A stretch of DNA of 21,386 nt from JAUSNA01 sp964511965 (GCA_964511965.1 CAZEGF010000033.1:1-21386), one strand, 5' to 3'; numbered from the stretch's first letter, positions 7,051 to 14,523 are shown. Program-made: numbers and translations. The notes: a model not told the origin generated them from the letters alone.

Positions 7051-8115
7051 TTATCCTGTTACTTTTGGGGCAAATGAGATCTTATGTATTATATATGCTA
7101 TTCCAAAAGAAATAGCTGTAACAATTGTAAATAATAGTGGTGTGAACCATATCGAAGTAATAAAATTTGTACCCTTAAAAAAAATTAATTTTTCAATAAC
7201 GTAGTTCCAAAGAATATCAAGAATGAAGACATGAATAAAAAATACAAAAAACGAAAGCTTTGAAAGATTTATAAATTTCTGCCGAGCAAATTGGGTTTTT
7301 TCTAAAAGATAAAAAAACAAAGAAGTAAAAACGAGAGTGTAAATATAGTTGAGTGGACTATATTGATTGTATAAATATCCTGAAGTATGACGGGAAAGCG
7401 AAATCCCTCTTACATGAACAAAAATTAGGGAAGCCAAAAAAATAAGAAGCGCTAAATTTATCTGAAAATATTTCCCAATAAATTTATAGATTTGTTCCTT
7501 ATAGTGGCTTGCGACCATGCCATATATAAACATCGAAATACTAAGTAAGGCAACCCGGAGGTCATAATGAACAGGGAGCTGACGAATATAATAATCAATA
7601 TATAGTAATACTAGCTGTATTATAAAAATAATAATTAAAACGTATGGTTTTTTTAAGAATTTTATTTTCAAGTGAAGAAATGGAAATGCCAGATAAAAAA
7701 GTATAAGGGTAGGAATAAAATAAAGGTGATAAGATGCTTTTCCAAAAAGTAAATCTGTTAAAAATCTCACACTGATAAATTTAGTAACATCATATCCCCA
7801 ACCTATAAAATAATAAAATATACTCCAAATTATAAAAGGAATCAGTATTCTGGAAGCTCTTTTCTTGAAATAAGTTGCATATGATAGACCTTCTTTGTTG
7901 TTAAGCTCCAGAACAAAGCCTGAAATTAAGAAAAAAAGCGGAACAGCAAATCGTGAAGATTGATTAAGAAAAAGGCTTACAGGATCATTTATAAGATCAA
8001 AGTGTGCTTCGCTTAATGTTTTGGTTGAAACGTGAACAAGAATAACCGCAAGTATTGCAATTACTCGAAGTGCATCAATTGAGAATAAATACGTGCTCTT
8101 TTTTGAGTGGTCCAT
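7051..8115 (-). CDS. Acyltransferase family 3 (OafA/YrhL-like) membrane protein
   Basis: 354 residues from ATG 8115, with about ten hydrophobic segments. The N-terminus has the family signature SIDALRVIAILAVILVH (Arg17, His28, the presumed catalytic region), then SSRFAVPLFFLISGFVL. Such enzymes O-acylate (usually O-acetylate) surface glycans, lipids or peptidoglycan. I chose ATG 8115 because it forms a TAATG overlap with the upstream DUF4258 gene; the longer reading from 8148 would add 11 residues (MDHYQKTNWYL) that overlap the upstream gene and precede a second Met. No Shine-Dalgarno is visible, so coupling through the overlapping stop and start is likely. The neighbouring glycan genes agree with an envelope role. 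Confidence 0.87.
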   Translation of the reverse strand: MDHSKKSTYLFSIDALRVIAILAVILVHVSTKTLSEAHFDLINDPVSLFLNQSSRFAVPLFFLISGFVLELNNKEGLSYATYFKKRASRILIPFIIWSIFYYFIGWGYDVTKFISVRFLTDLLFGKASYHLYFIPTLILFYLAFPFLHLKIKFLKKPYVLIIIFIIQLVLLYIDYYIRQLPVHYDLRVALLSISMFIYGMVASHYKEQIYKFIGKYFQINLALLIFLASLIFVHVRGISLSRHTSGYLYNQYSPLNYIYTLVFTSLFFYLLEKTQFARQKFINLSKLSFFVFFIHVFILDILWNYVIEKLIFFKGTNFITSIWFTPLLFTIVTAISFGIAYIIHKISFAPKVTG

Positions 8116-8489
8116 TAGATACCAATTTGTTTTCTGATAGTGATCCAAACCTTACCCCAAAAAGAGGCTTTGCCCATCTTTCGGTTAAGTTCTTTTTGTT
8201 TATCCATTTTTTTACTGTATTTTTCTTTTTTGTAGTAATCTGATGTGCCATGGAGCGGAGGATCCATCCAAACTGAAAGTACAACCCATTCTCCAATATC
8301 ATTTTTTTTCGCAATTGTAGTGACCGTATGGTTGTGAAATTTTTTAATAAATTCCGTGGTGTGTTTTTCTTTACCGGGGGAAGTTCGATCAGGACTTTTT
8401 ACCGATTGCCATGCCCAATCACCTGAAATACCTCTTTGGTTCATGCGTGTTATTGCGTGATTGGTAAATACAACATCTGTTATCTTCAT
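8115..8489 (-). CDS. DUF4258-like small protein with basic C-terminal tail
   Basis: 124 residues. The N-terminal 85 or so resemble DUF4258: FTNHAITRMNQRGIS near the start is the typical His/Arg signature, followed by strands including HTVTTIAKK and WVVLSVW. The rest is a strongly basic tail (YYKKEKYSKKMDKQKELNRK) ending in an amphipathic segment. The function of this domain is poorly known; some members lie in toxin-antitoxin-like settings, but I see no antitoxin partner here. It is the first gene of the minus-strand operon and its stop overlaps the acyltransferase start (TAATG). The start is supported by a perfect TATAAT exactly 6 nt upstream. It is divergent from the nuclease gene 41 nt away. 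Confidence 0.7.
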   Translation of the reverse strand: MKITDVVFTNHAITRMNQRGISGDWAWQSVKSPDRTSPGKEKHTTEFIKKFHNHTVTTIAKKNDIGEWVVLSVWMDPPLHGTSDYYKKEKYSKKMDKQKELNRKMGKASFWGKVWITIRKQIGI

Positions 8490-8495
8490 GACTTT

Positions 8496-8501
8496 ATTAT
8501 A
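8496..8501 (-). promoter_or_regulatory. Leaderless -10 box of the minus-strand operon
   Basis: On the minus strand TATAAT (8501 down to 8496) is followed by AAAGTC and then the ATG at 8489. The perfect consensus and 6-nt spacing place the predicted +1 on the start codon. The expected -35 position (8519-8524) reads TATAGT and overlaps the -10 of the divergent gene. Confidence 0.6.
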
Positions 8502-8517
8502 ATACCCAAAGACATTA

Positions 8518-8523
8518 TACTAT
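8518..8523 (+). promoter_or_regulatory. Leaderless -10 box of the nuclease gene
   Basis: TACTAT at 8518-8523 with 7 nt to ATG 8531. TATACT at 8516-8521 is an alternative -10 that would leave a leader of about 3 nt. The -35 position lies on the -10 of the opposite promoter. Confidence 0.4.
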
Positions 8524-8530
8524 AGACATT

Positions 8531-9391
8531 ATGAGTTCAGATAAATTTTCAGCAGTTTGGGTTTCACACACCTCGATATGTGATTTTTTACAATGTCCCC
8601 GGTCTTATTATTTAAAACACGTATATAAAGATCCTGTCACAAATCACAAAATTAAATTAATGTCCCCACCACTTGCTTTAGGTCAATCTGTTCATGAGGT
8701 AATTGAAAGTCTCTCCATTTTACCGGTTGATCAACGTTTTAATATTCCGCTTGTTGCAAAGTTTGAAGAGACATGGAAAAAAGTGAAGGGATTGAAGGGG
8801 GGATTTGCAAATAATGACGTGGAGCAAAGATACAAACTCCGGGGGGAAGAAATGCTTAAAAGAGTGACAGCTCACCCGGGACCAATTGCAAAACAAGCTG
8901 TTAAGATAAAAATGGATTTACCAAATTATTGGCTTTCTGAGGAGGAAAACATAATTCTTTGTGGAAAAATTGATTGGCTCGAATATTTACCTATCACAAA
9001 TGGAGTTCATATAATTGACTTTAAAACTGGAAAAAGTGATGAAGGAAAAGACTCACTGCAATTACCAATTTACCTGTTGTTAGTTACCAATTGTCAGTCA
9101 CGTAAGGTTGAAAAAGCAAGTTATTGGTATTTAGACCGGGAGGATGAATTGACAGAGTGTAGTCTTCCTGATTATAAAGATGCACACAAAAATGTTTTGG
9201 ATATAGCTCGAAAGATTAAAGTAGCCCGTGCCCTTGAAAAATATAATTGTCCGACACAGGGATGCATGTACTGCAAACCGTATGAAGCAATCTTACGTGG
9301 TGAAGCTGAACTTGCCGGAGTTGATGAGTACAATGCAAATATTTATGTCTTGAAAAATGAACCCGAAGTTGCTGAAAGCGTAATACTTTAA
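8531..9391 (+). CDS. PD-(D/E)XK nuclease with Fe-S cysteine cluster (Cas4/AddB-like)
   Basis: 286 residues of the RecB C-terminal nuclease superfamily. Motifs in order: a CPRSYYL box (Cys22), GQSVHEVIE (His of motif I), GKIDWLEY (acidic metal ligand), IIDFKTGK (the D-x-K catalytic pair), and QLPIY (the QxxxY helix). Near the C-terminus Cys240, Cys245 and Cys248 (NCPTQGCMYC) complete a four-cysteine set with Cys22, the arrangement that holds a 4Fe-4S cluster in Cas4 and AddB. It is therefore predicted to be a DNA exonuclease or repair nuclease. No CRISPR array, cas gene or helicase domain is present. A stand-alone repair role like that of other free-standing PD-(D/E)XK proteins is more likely than adaptation. 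Confidence 0.85.
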   Translation: MSSDKFSAVWVSHTSICDFLQCPRSYYLKHVYKDPVTNHKIKLMSPPLALGQSVHEVIESLSILPVDQRFNIPLVAKFEETWKKVKGLKGGFANNDVEQRYKLRGEEMLKRVTAHPGPIAKQAVKIKMDLPNYWLSEEENIILCGKIDWLEYLPITNGVHIIDFKTGKSDEGKDSLQLPIYLLLVTNCQSRKVEKASYWYLDREDELTECSLPDYKDAHKNVLDIARKIKVARALEKYNCPTQGCMYCKPYEAILRGEAELAGVDEYNANIYVLKNEPEVAESVIL

Positions 9392-9420
9392 TTGAGTTTT
9401 GAGCCTCCAACTAATACAAT
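9392..9420 (+). promoter_or_regulatory. Promoter of the deacetylase gene, leaderless form
   Basis: TTGAGT at 9392-9397, exactly 17 bp, TACAAT at 9415-9420, then 7 nt to GTG 9428. The predicted +1 falls on or one base before the start codon. This supports the GTG start over internal codons. Confidence 0.65.
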
Positions 9421-9427
9421 ATAGTTT

Positions 9428-10321
9428 GTGCCGAAATATAAGAAAAAAAGAAATTACAAAACCCGGAAAAAAAGCAGCAATAAAAGAATCGGTTTTATTG
9501 GCATACTTGCAATAATAATTATTATTGCGTTCTCCTTTTCATCAGGAATTATGTTGGGACTGACACGTAATTTCTCCTTCGTAAAGCATCAAGAAGCATC
9601 AAAGCTTTCGTCAATTCCCGATATTGAGAGAGATTATGTTTTACCAACAGCGGATGTTAAAGTACCGATATTGGTTTACCATTATGTAGAATTCGTCAAA
9701 GATCCGGGGGACACTATAAGAAAATCTTTAGATATTATTCCTCCAATATTTGAAAAACAAATTCGTACACTCCAGCATGCCGGTTACAATTTTATTATGA
9801 GTTCAGACTTGGGGCTATACTTAGATGGAAAAAAACAATTGCCGGAAAAACCAATAATTTTAACTTTTGATGACGGATATGAAGATTTTTATACAGATGT
9901 TTTTCCTATTCTAAAAAAATACAACGTTAAAGTGACTGCATACATTATTTCAGGTGTTTTGGGCAGAAAGAATTATATGACTGCTTCGCAACTCAGAGAG
10001 ATAGCTTCAAGTGGGTTGGTTGAAATTGGCGCACATTCCGTTCATCACCCAAATCTAAAAAGTGTATCTAAAGAAGTAGCACTTGAAGAAATAATAAAAA
10101 GTAAGGAAATGCTTGAGAACGAATTAGGGACAAGGATTGTTTCATTTGCATATCCCTATGGTGGATACAATGATGAAACAGTAGATATTGTTAAAAAAGC
10201 TGGATACACAAATGCGGTTGGAACTCATGGGGGACTTATTGTTAATCAGAGCAATAGATTTGTTCTTTTTCGAATTCATCCGGGTGTAGCAACCGGGGCA
10301 AGTTTATTAAAAGTTTTATGA
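9428..10321 (+). CDS. Membrane-anchored polysaccharide deacetylase (CE4)
   Basis: 297 residues. A very basic N-terminus (1-20) precedes a single transmembrane segment (about 21-46) acting as a signal anchor. The NodB-type catalytic domain is extracytoplasmic. Conserved motifs are intact: TFDDG (146-150, with the general base and metal Asp), H-S-V-H-H-P (203-208, metal-binding His203 and His207) and FAYPYGG (240-246). These enzymes remove N- or O-acetyl groups from peptidoglycan or other glycans at the cell surface using a divalent metal. The start is GTG 9428, set by the -10 box 7 nt upstream; the next in-frame ATG is inside the anchor region. It probably acts with RodA and the glycan genes nearby, though it has its own promoter. 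Confidence 0.92.
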   Translation: MPKYKKKRNYKTRKKSSNKRIGFIGILAIIIIIAFSFSSGIMLGLTRNFSFVKHQEASKLSSIPDIERDYVLPTADVKVPILVYHYVEFVKDPGDTIRKSLDIIPPIFEKQIRTLQHAGYNFIMSSDLGLYLDGKKQLPEKPIILTFDDGYEDFYTDVFPILKKYNVKVTAYIISGVLGRKNYMTASQLREIASSGLVEIGAHSVHHPNLKSVSKEVALEEIIKSKEMLENELGTRIVSFAYPYGGYNDETVDIVKKAGYTNAVGTHGGLIVNQSNRFVLFRIHPGVATGASLLKVL

Positions 10322-10326
10322 GCGTA

Positions 10327-10356
10327 TTGACAATAAGATTGTAATAGTTCTAAATA
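10327..10356 (+). promoter_or_regulatory. Promoter of the 58-residue membrane protein
   Basis: Perfect -35 TTGACA at 10327-10332, 18 bp, then a poor -10 TAAATA at 10351-10356 and 5 nt to ATG 10362. The perfect -35 and the same compact spacing as other promoters here support the short gene. Confidence 0.5.
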
Positions 10357-10361
10357 TTATT

Positions 10362-10538
10362 ATGAAGAAAAAAAGAACTGCCGGTACTTCTAAAAAATTA
10401 TCCAACACAAAGCTTATGTTTTTAAGCATAATTCTTCTATTTATAGTTTTTGAAGCTCTATATGTAATGAAAGCTCAAAATTCTTTGCAAGCAAATTCTC
10501 AATCCCAATCGGTTGCCGGTGCCTCTACTCACAAATAA
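10362..10538 (+). CDS. Small single-pass membrane protein (58 residues)
   Basis: A short gene filling the gap before ileS. The translation begins MKKKRTAGTSKKLSN, a strongly basic head. One hydrophobic helix follows (about residues 18-36, FLSIILLFIVFEALYVM), then a polar Gln/Ser-rich tail (QANSQSQSVAGASTHK). The positive-inside rule places the N-terminus in the cytoplasm and the tail outside. Support for it being real: a membrane-helix composition between polar ends, and a promoter with a perfect TTGACA placed to start right at its ATG. Family not recognised and no function assigned. It lies 40 nt after the deacetylase and 63 nt before ileS, each with its own promoter. Confidence 0.65.
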   Translation: MKKKRTAGTSKKLSNTKLMFLSIILLFIVFEALYVMKAQNSLQANSQSQSVAGASTHK

Positions 10539-10565
10539 AATTTCCTAATTCTCTTTGTCTTAAGC

Positions 10566-10594
10566 TTGAAGTAGTAGTATTCATAAGCTACAAT
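10566..10594 (+). promoter_or_regulatory. Promoter of ileS, leaderless form
   Basis: TTGAAG at 10566-10571, exactly 17 bp, TACAAT at 10589-10594, then 7 nt to ATG 10602. The same -10 sequence and the same 7-nt distance occur before the deacetylase gene. No T-box or other leader can fit in this space. Confidence 0.65.
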
Positions 10595-10601
10595 TGAAGC
10601 T

Positions 10602-13430
10602 ATGTTTAAAGATGTTGATGCAACAATACCTTTTTCTAAAAGAGAGGATGATGTAACTTCTTACTGGAAGGAAAATGGAATTTTTGAAAAATCCGTATCA
10701 TTTCGTCCCGATGACAAAAAATGGACTTTTCTAGATGGTCCTCCATTCGTTACCGGTATGCCTCATTACGGCTCATTGCTCTCGTCACTTCCGAAAGATT
10801 TATTTGGTCGTTATTGGACTATGAAGGGTTACAAGGTCAGAAGAGTATGGGGATGGGACGGCCATGGATTGCCGATAGAAAATAAAGTTGAAGGCAAGCT
10901 TCATATTAAAAGAAAAAGAGACATAGAAGAAATTGTAGGGGTAGATACTTTTATTAGCGAATGCAAAAAATATGTTGAAGAAGTTTCAGGCGAATGGGAG
11001 TGGTATGTTGACAAAATTGGACGCTGGGTTGATTTTAAAAATGCCTATAGGACATGGGATATGTCTTATATGGAGTCGGTTATGTGGGTTTTTAGCAAGA
11101 TGTATAAAGGAGGACACATTTACAAAGGTCTTAGGGTGTCTCTATATTGCCCCCATTGTTCAACACCAATCTCTAATTTTGAAGTTGCGATGGATCAAGA
11201 TAATTATAAGGAAATTGTTGATGCTGCAACAACTTATAAATACGAACTTGAGGGTGAAAAAAATACTTATATTCTCTCTTGGTCAACAACTCCATGGAAT
11301 AAGATAGTAACTCCCGCTTTAGCAGTTAACCCAAACCTTACATATATAAAGGTAAAACAAGGAGAAGAAAATTATATTCTGGCAAAATCTACCATAAAAA
11401 TGCTTAAAGCGGATCCAAAATACGAAATAATTGAAGAATTTATGGGGAAAGATCTAATTGGTAAGAAATTTGTACCGCATTTCGACTATTACAGGTCAGA
11501 AATAAAAGATGGGGAAAACGCATTTGTTCTGATTGGAGGAGATTTTGTAACTTCGGATGAAGGAACTGGAGTAGTAACAATTGCTGTATATGGGGAAGAG
11601 GATCTTAAAGCAATGCAGGAGAACAATATTCATATGCAAATACATCTCGATGAAGAGGGAACTATCTTGCCTGACGTGCCGATGTTTGGGGGAATGTATT
11701 ATTTGGATGCAAATAGAGCGGTTAATGATGAATTGATGAAACGTGGTCTTATTTATGAAGACAAACCGCTTCCACATAACGTTCCTCACTGTTGGAGATG
11801 TGCTACAAGGCTTTATTATTCACCCCAAAATGCCTGGTATGTAAATATTTCCAATATGAAAGACAAACTGAAAGAAACAAACAAAAAAATAAATTGGTTT
11901 CCGCATCATTTCAAAAACGGTAGATTCGCCAAAAGTATTGAAAGTGCTCCGGACTGGAATATTTCAAGATCCCGTTATTGGGGAAGTCCGGTTCCTGTTT
12001 GGGAATGCCAATGTGGTGAGCGTTATGTTCCAGAATCGATCAAAGAATTAGAACAAATGTCAGATATGAAAGTTGAAGACTTACACAAACCCTATATAGA
12101 TAATATTACAATAAAGTGCAAAAAATGTGATCAAATTGCAAAACGAGTACCGGAAGTACTCGATAGCTGGATTGAGGCTGGGAGTGCCTCATTTGCGGAA
12201 AGACATTTCCCATTTGATGAGTCTCAAAAACTCGAGGATTTTTTTCCACCTGATTTTATTGCTGAATATACGGGTCAAATCAGAGCATGGTTTTATGTTC
12301 TTCACGTTATAGGAGCTGCTCTATATGATAGTCCTGCTTTTAAAAATGTCGTCGTTGAGGGAGTAATTTTGGGAACTGATGGACGTAAAATGAGCAAAAA
12401 TTACGGAAATTTCCCGGATCCTAAAAAATTAATCGATATGTATGGAGGAGACGCGCTTCGCATGTATCTGTTAGGCTCACCGGTTATGAACGGCGAAGAT
12501 ATTAGAATTTCTGAGATTGATTATCGCGATCAAGTTCGTGGAACACTTTTAATATTATGGAATGCATACAATTTTTTTATTACTTATGCCAATATTGATG
12601 GGTGGACACCAACAGCCAATAGCCAACAGCTAACTGCTAATAGCCAGTTAGGTGTTTTGGATAAATGGATATTATCTCGCTTAAACAGATTGGTTTTGGA
12701 AGTAACTAATAAGTTGGACAATTATGATACAGCAGGTGCAATTTCTCTTTACAAAAAGTTTGTTACTGAGTTTTCAACGTGGTACATAAGACGCTCACGC
12801 GACCGGGTTGGACCGAGCTCAATCGTAGGAAATGATAGGAATAATTTTTATAGTACTTGCTATGAAGTCTTAACGACTTTATGCAAAGTTATTGCTCCGA
12901 TAACACCATTTATAGCAGAATCGATGTTTCGTAATCTTACTACAAGCGAATCTGTTCATTTAGAGGATTGGCCTAATGTGAACAAAGCATATATAGACTC
13001 TACATTAGAAGATGAGATGGTGTTTGGACAGGATTTAGCCTCAGTTATCAGCTCATTTAGAAAAGATGCAGGTGTAAAAGTAAAAATTCCATTCAAAAAA
13101 TTAACATATTCCGGGCATGAGTTGTCGGAAGAAGTAGTAACTATCATTAAAGAAGAAACAAATGTTGAAGAACTTGAATTTGGTAAAGAATTGGATAAAT
13201 ACACTATTGAAGGTGTGAAAGATATATCCAACCAAAATATTGAGGCTGGAAAGGCTAGGGACATCATCCGTTCTATACAGCAAAAAAGAAAAGAATTGGG
13301 AACTACTATGACTCAAATGGTAACAGTTTCATTGCCTGCCTGGCCAAAATCATTTGAAGAAGAAATTAAGAGAAAAGCACTCGTCTCTAACCTCAAAGTC
13401 GCTGATACGTTCTCGGTAGAAACTGTATAG
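10602..13430 (+). CDS. ileS: Isoleucyl-tRNA synthetase, eukaryote/archaeal-like type
   Basis: 942 residues, class I synthetase charging tRNA-Ile. The N-terminal LDGPPFVTGMPHYGSL has H-Y-G-S (55-58) where HIGH is expected, so the last His is Ser. Then come GWDGHGLPIE, the CP1 editing insert, a C-x2-C pair (PHCWRCATRL), RSRYWGSPVPVW, a second pair (KCKKC), LDSWIEAG, KMSKN (596-600) and the anticodon-binding domain. In CP1 the GTGxVH-AP signature reads GTGVVTIAVYGEED: Thr326 replaces the editing-site His, while an Asp remains near 334. A 7-bp tandem repeat encodes residues 670-683 in the linker before LDKWILSRL. The overall pattern matches type 2 IleRS. The stop is directly followed by the rodA ATG. 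Confidence 0.95.
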   Translation: MFKDVDATIPFSKREDDVTSYWKENGIFEKSVSFRPDDKKWTFLDGPPFVTGMPHYGSLLSSLPKDLFGRYWTMKGYKVRRVWGWDGHGLPIENKVEGKLHIKRKRDIEEIVGVDTFISECKKYVEEVSGEWEWYVDKIGRWVDFKNAYRTWDMSYMESVMWVFSKMYKGGHIYKGLRVSLYCPHCSTPISNFEVAMDQDNYKEIVDAATTYKYELEGEKNTYILSWSTTPWNKIVTPALAVNPNLTYIKVKQGEENYILAKSTIKMLKADPKYEIIEEFMGKDLIGKKFVPHFDYYRSEIKDGENAFVLIGGDFVTSDEGTGVVTIAVYGEEDLKAMQENNIHMQIHLDEEGTILPDVPMFGGMYYLDANRAVNDELMKRGLIYEDKPLPHNVPHCWRCATRLYYSPQNAWYVNISNMKDKLKETNKKINWFPHHFKNGRFAKSIESAPDWNISRSRYWGSPVPVWECQCGERYVPESIKELEQMSDMKVEDLHKPYIDNITIKCKKCDQIAKRVPEVLDSWIEAGSASFAERHFPFDESQKLEDFFPPDFIAEYTGQIRAWFYVLHVIGAALYDSPAFKNVVVEGVILGTDGRKMSKNYGNFPDPKKLIDMYGGDALRMYLLGSPVMNGEDIRISEIDYRDQVRGTLLILWNAYNFFITYANIDGWTPTANSQQLTANSQLGVLDKWILSRLNRLVLEVTNKLDNYDTAGAISLYKKFVTEFSTWYIRRSRDRVGPSSIVGNDRNNFYSTCYEVLTTLCKVIAPITPFIAESMFRNLTTSESVHLEDWPNVNKAYIDSTLEDEMVFGQDLASVISSFRKDAGVKVKIPFKKLTYSGHELSEEVVTIIKEETNVEELEFGKELDKYTIEGVKDISNQNIEAGKARDIIRSIQQKRKELGTTMTQMVTVSLPAWPKSFEEEIKRKALVSNLKVADTFSVETV
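12609..12650 (+). repeat. Degenerate 7-bp tandem repeat inside ileS
   Basis: Six consecutive heptamers: CCAACAG, CCAATAG, CCAACAG, CTAACTG, CTAATAG, CCAGTTA. Their total, 42 bp, keeps the reading frame and encodes a 7-residue protein repeat (TANSQQL, TANSQLG). It sits in the linker between the catalytic core and the anticodon-binding domain. Confidence 0.75.
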
Positions 13431-14513
13431 ATGGACCGTTTTTCAATACATAGAATCGATTTTTCATTGTTGATACCTGCAATTCTTCTTGTTGGAATTA
13501 GTCTTGCGACTCTTTTTTCCATAGATATTTCATTTTTCAGACAGCAGCTTACATTTTTACTGATTGGTCTTTTCTTTTATTTTCTATTTTTGAATGTTGA
13601 TTACAAATTTTTCGCTCTTTATACGAAATATTTATATGGGTCAATAATAATCGGATTTCTTGTGGTGCTTTTATTTGGCACAGTCGTTAATGGTTCAAAA
13701 AGCTGGCTTGTTATTTTTGGAATACATTTTCAAATAGAAGAGCTTTTGAAACCATTTTATATTATCGTAATTGCTCATTTTTTAGCTACTTCTAAAGCCT
13801 CAAACATGTATAAATACCTGTCTTCCATAGCCATTTCAATACCCGTTTTTTTTCTAATTTTGCGACAACCTGATACCGGAACTGCTCTCATGTATATTGT
13901 TACATTCGCAGGAATGTTACTTATGTATAGTTTTCCTTTGTACTATTATTTAATTTCAGCATTCTTGTTATTTGCTCCAACTCCAATTGTTCTTCAGGTT
14001 TTAAAGCCATACCAAAAGGAACGATTGGTAACACTTTTTAACTTAACGGCAGATCCATTTGGTTCATCATATAATGCTATTCAATCGCTCATTTCTATCG
14101 GAAGCGGTGGATTTTTTGGAAAAGGTTTGGGTGAAGGGACTCAGTCAGTTTTGCGATTTCTGCCGGAAAGACAGACCGATTTCATTTTTGCCTCAATTTC
14201 GGAAGGACTAGGTTTTTTGGGTGGAATAAGTATCCTCTGCTTACTGTGCTTTCTTCTATACAGGATTTATAAAGTTTCTCAAAATATTGATGATAAATAT
14301 CCATACCTGATTGTTATGGGGGTGTTTTTTCTAATTTTAGTTCAAACTGTCACAAATATTGGAATGAATATGGGGATGATGCCTATTATTGGCGTAACAC
14401 TTCCAATGGTTTCATATGGAGGAAGCTCACTGGTAACTAATTTTATTTTGCTCGGAATTGTTTCATCGATCGGATATGAATACAAAAGGAGAAAAGCAAT
14501 CGAGATAATTTGA
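13431..14513 (+). CDS. rodA: Rod-shape SEDS peptidoglycan glycosyltransferase RodA
   Basis: 360 residues with about ten membrane helices, FtsW/RodA/SpoVE (SEDS) family. Characteristic sequences: RQPDTGTAL with the essential Asp of the family, the large loop sequence PFGSSYNAIQSLISIGSGG, GKGLGEGTQ, the LPERQTDFIFA box, and MGMMPIIGVTLPMVSYGGSS near the C-terminus. The GVTLPMVSYGGSS form is closer to RodA than to FtsW. It polymerises lipid II into glycan strands for side-wall growth together with a class B PBP, which is not in this window. The ATG follows the ileS stop with zero bases between and has no Shine-Dalgarno, so expression must depend on ileS transcription and probably on re-initiation. 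Confidence 0.9.
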   Translation: MDRFSIHRIDFSLLIPAILLVGISLATLFSIDISFFRQQLTFLLIGLFFYFLFLNVDYKFFALYTKYLYGSIIIGFLVVLLFGTVVNGSKSWLVIFGIHFQIEELLKPFYIIVIAHFLATSKASNMYKYLSSIAISIPVFFLILRQPDTGTALMYIVTFAGMLLMYSFPLYYYLISAFLLFAPTPIVLQVLKPYQKERLVTLFNLTADPFGSSYNAIQSLISIGSGGFFGKGLGEGTQSVLRFLPERQTDFIFASISEGLGFLGGISILCLLCFLLYRIYKVSQNIDDKYPYLIVMGVFFLILVQTVTNIGMNMGMMPIIGVTLPMVSYGGSSLVTNFILLGIVSSIGYEYKRRKAIEII

Positions 14514-14523
14514 GCTTCGTTTG

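Noticed and set aside
8028..8044. parS-like half site GAAACGTGAAC
   Set aside because: It is not palindromic, matches only one arm of the consensus and lies inside the acyltransferase gene.
8116..8148. Upstream ATG 8148 for the acyltransferase
   Set aside because: The 11 extra residues lie inside the DUF4258 gene, and ATG 8115 forms a TAATG stop-start overlap typical of coupled genes.
9078..9107. Possible third 7-bp repeat patch (GTTAGTT ACCAATT GTCAGTC) in the nuclease gene
   Set aside because: The units are too divergent to distinguish from chance, though the encoded loop is a plausible insertion site; worth including in a genome-wide scan only.
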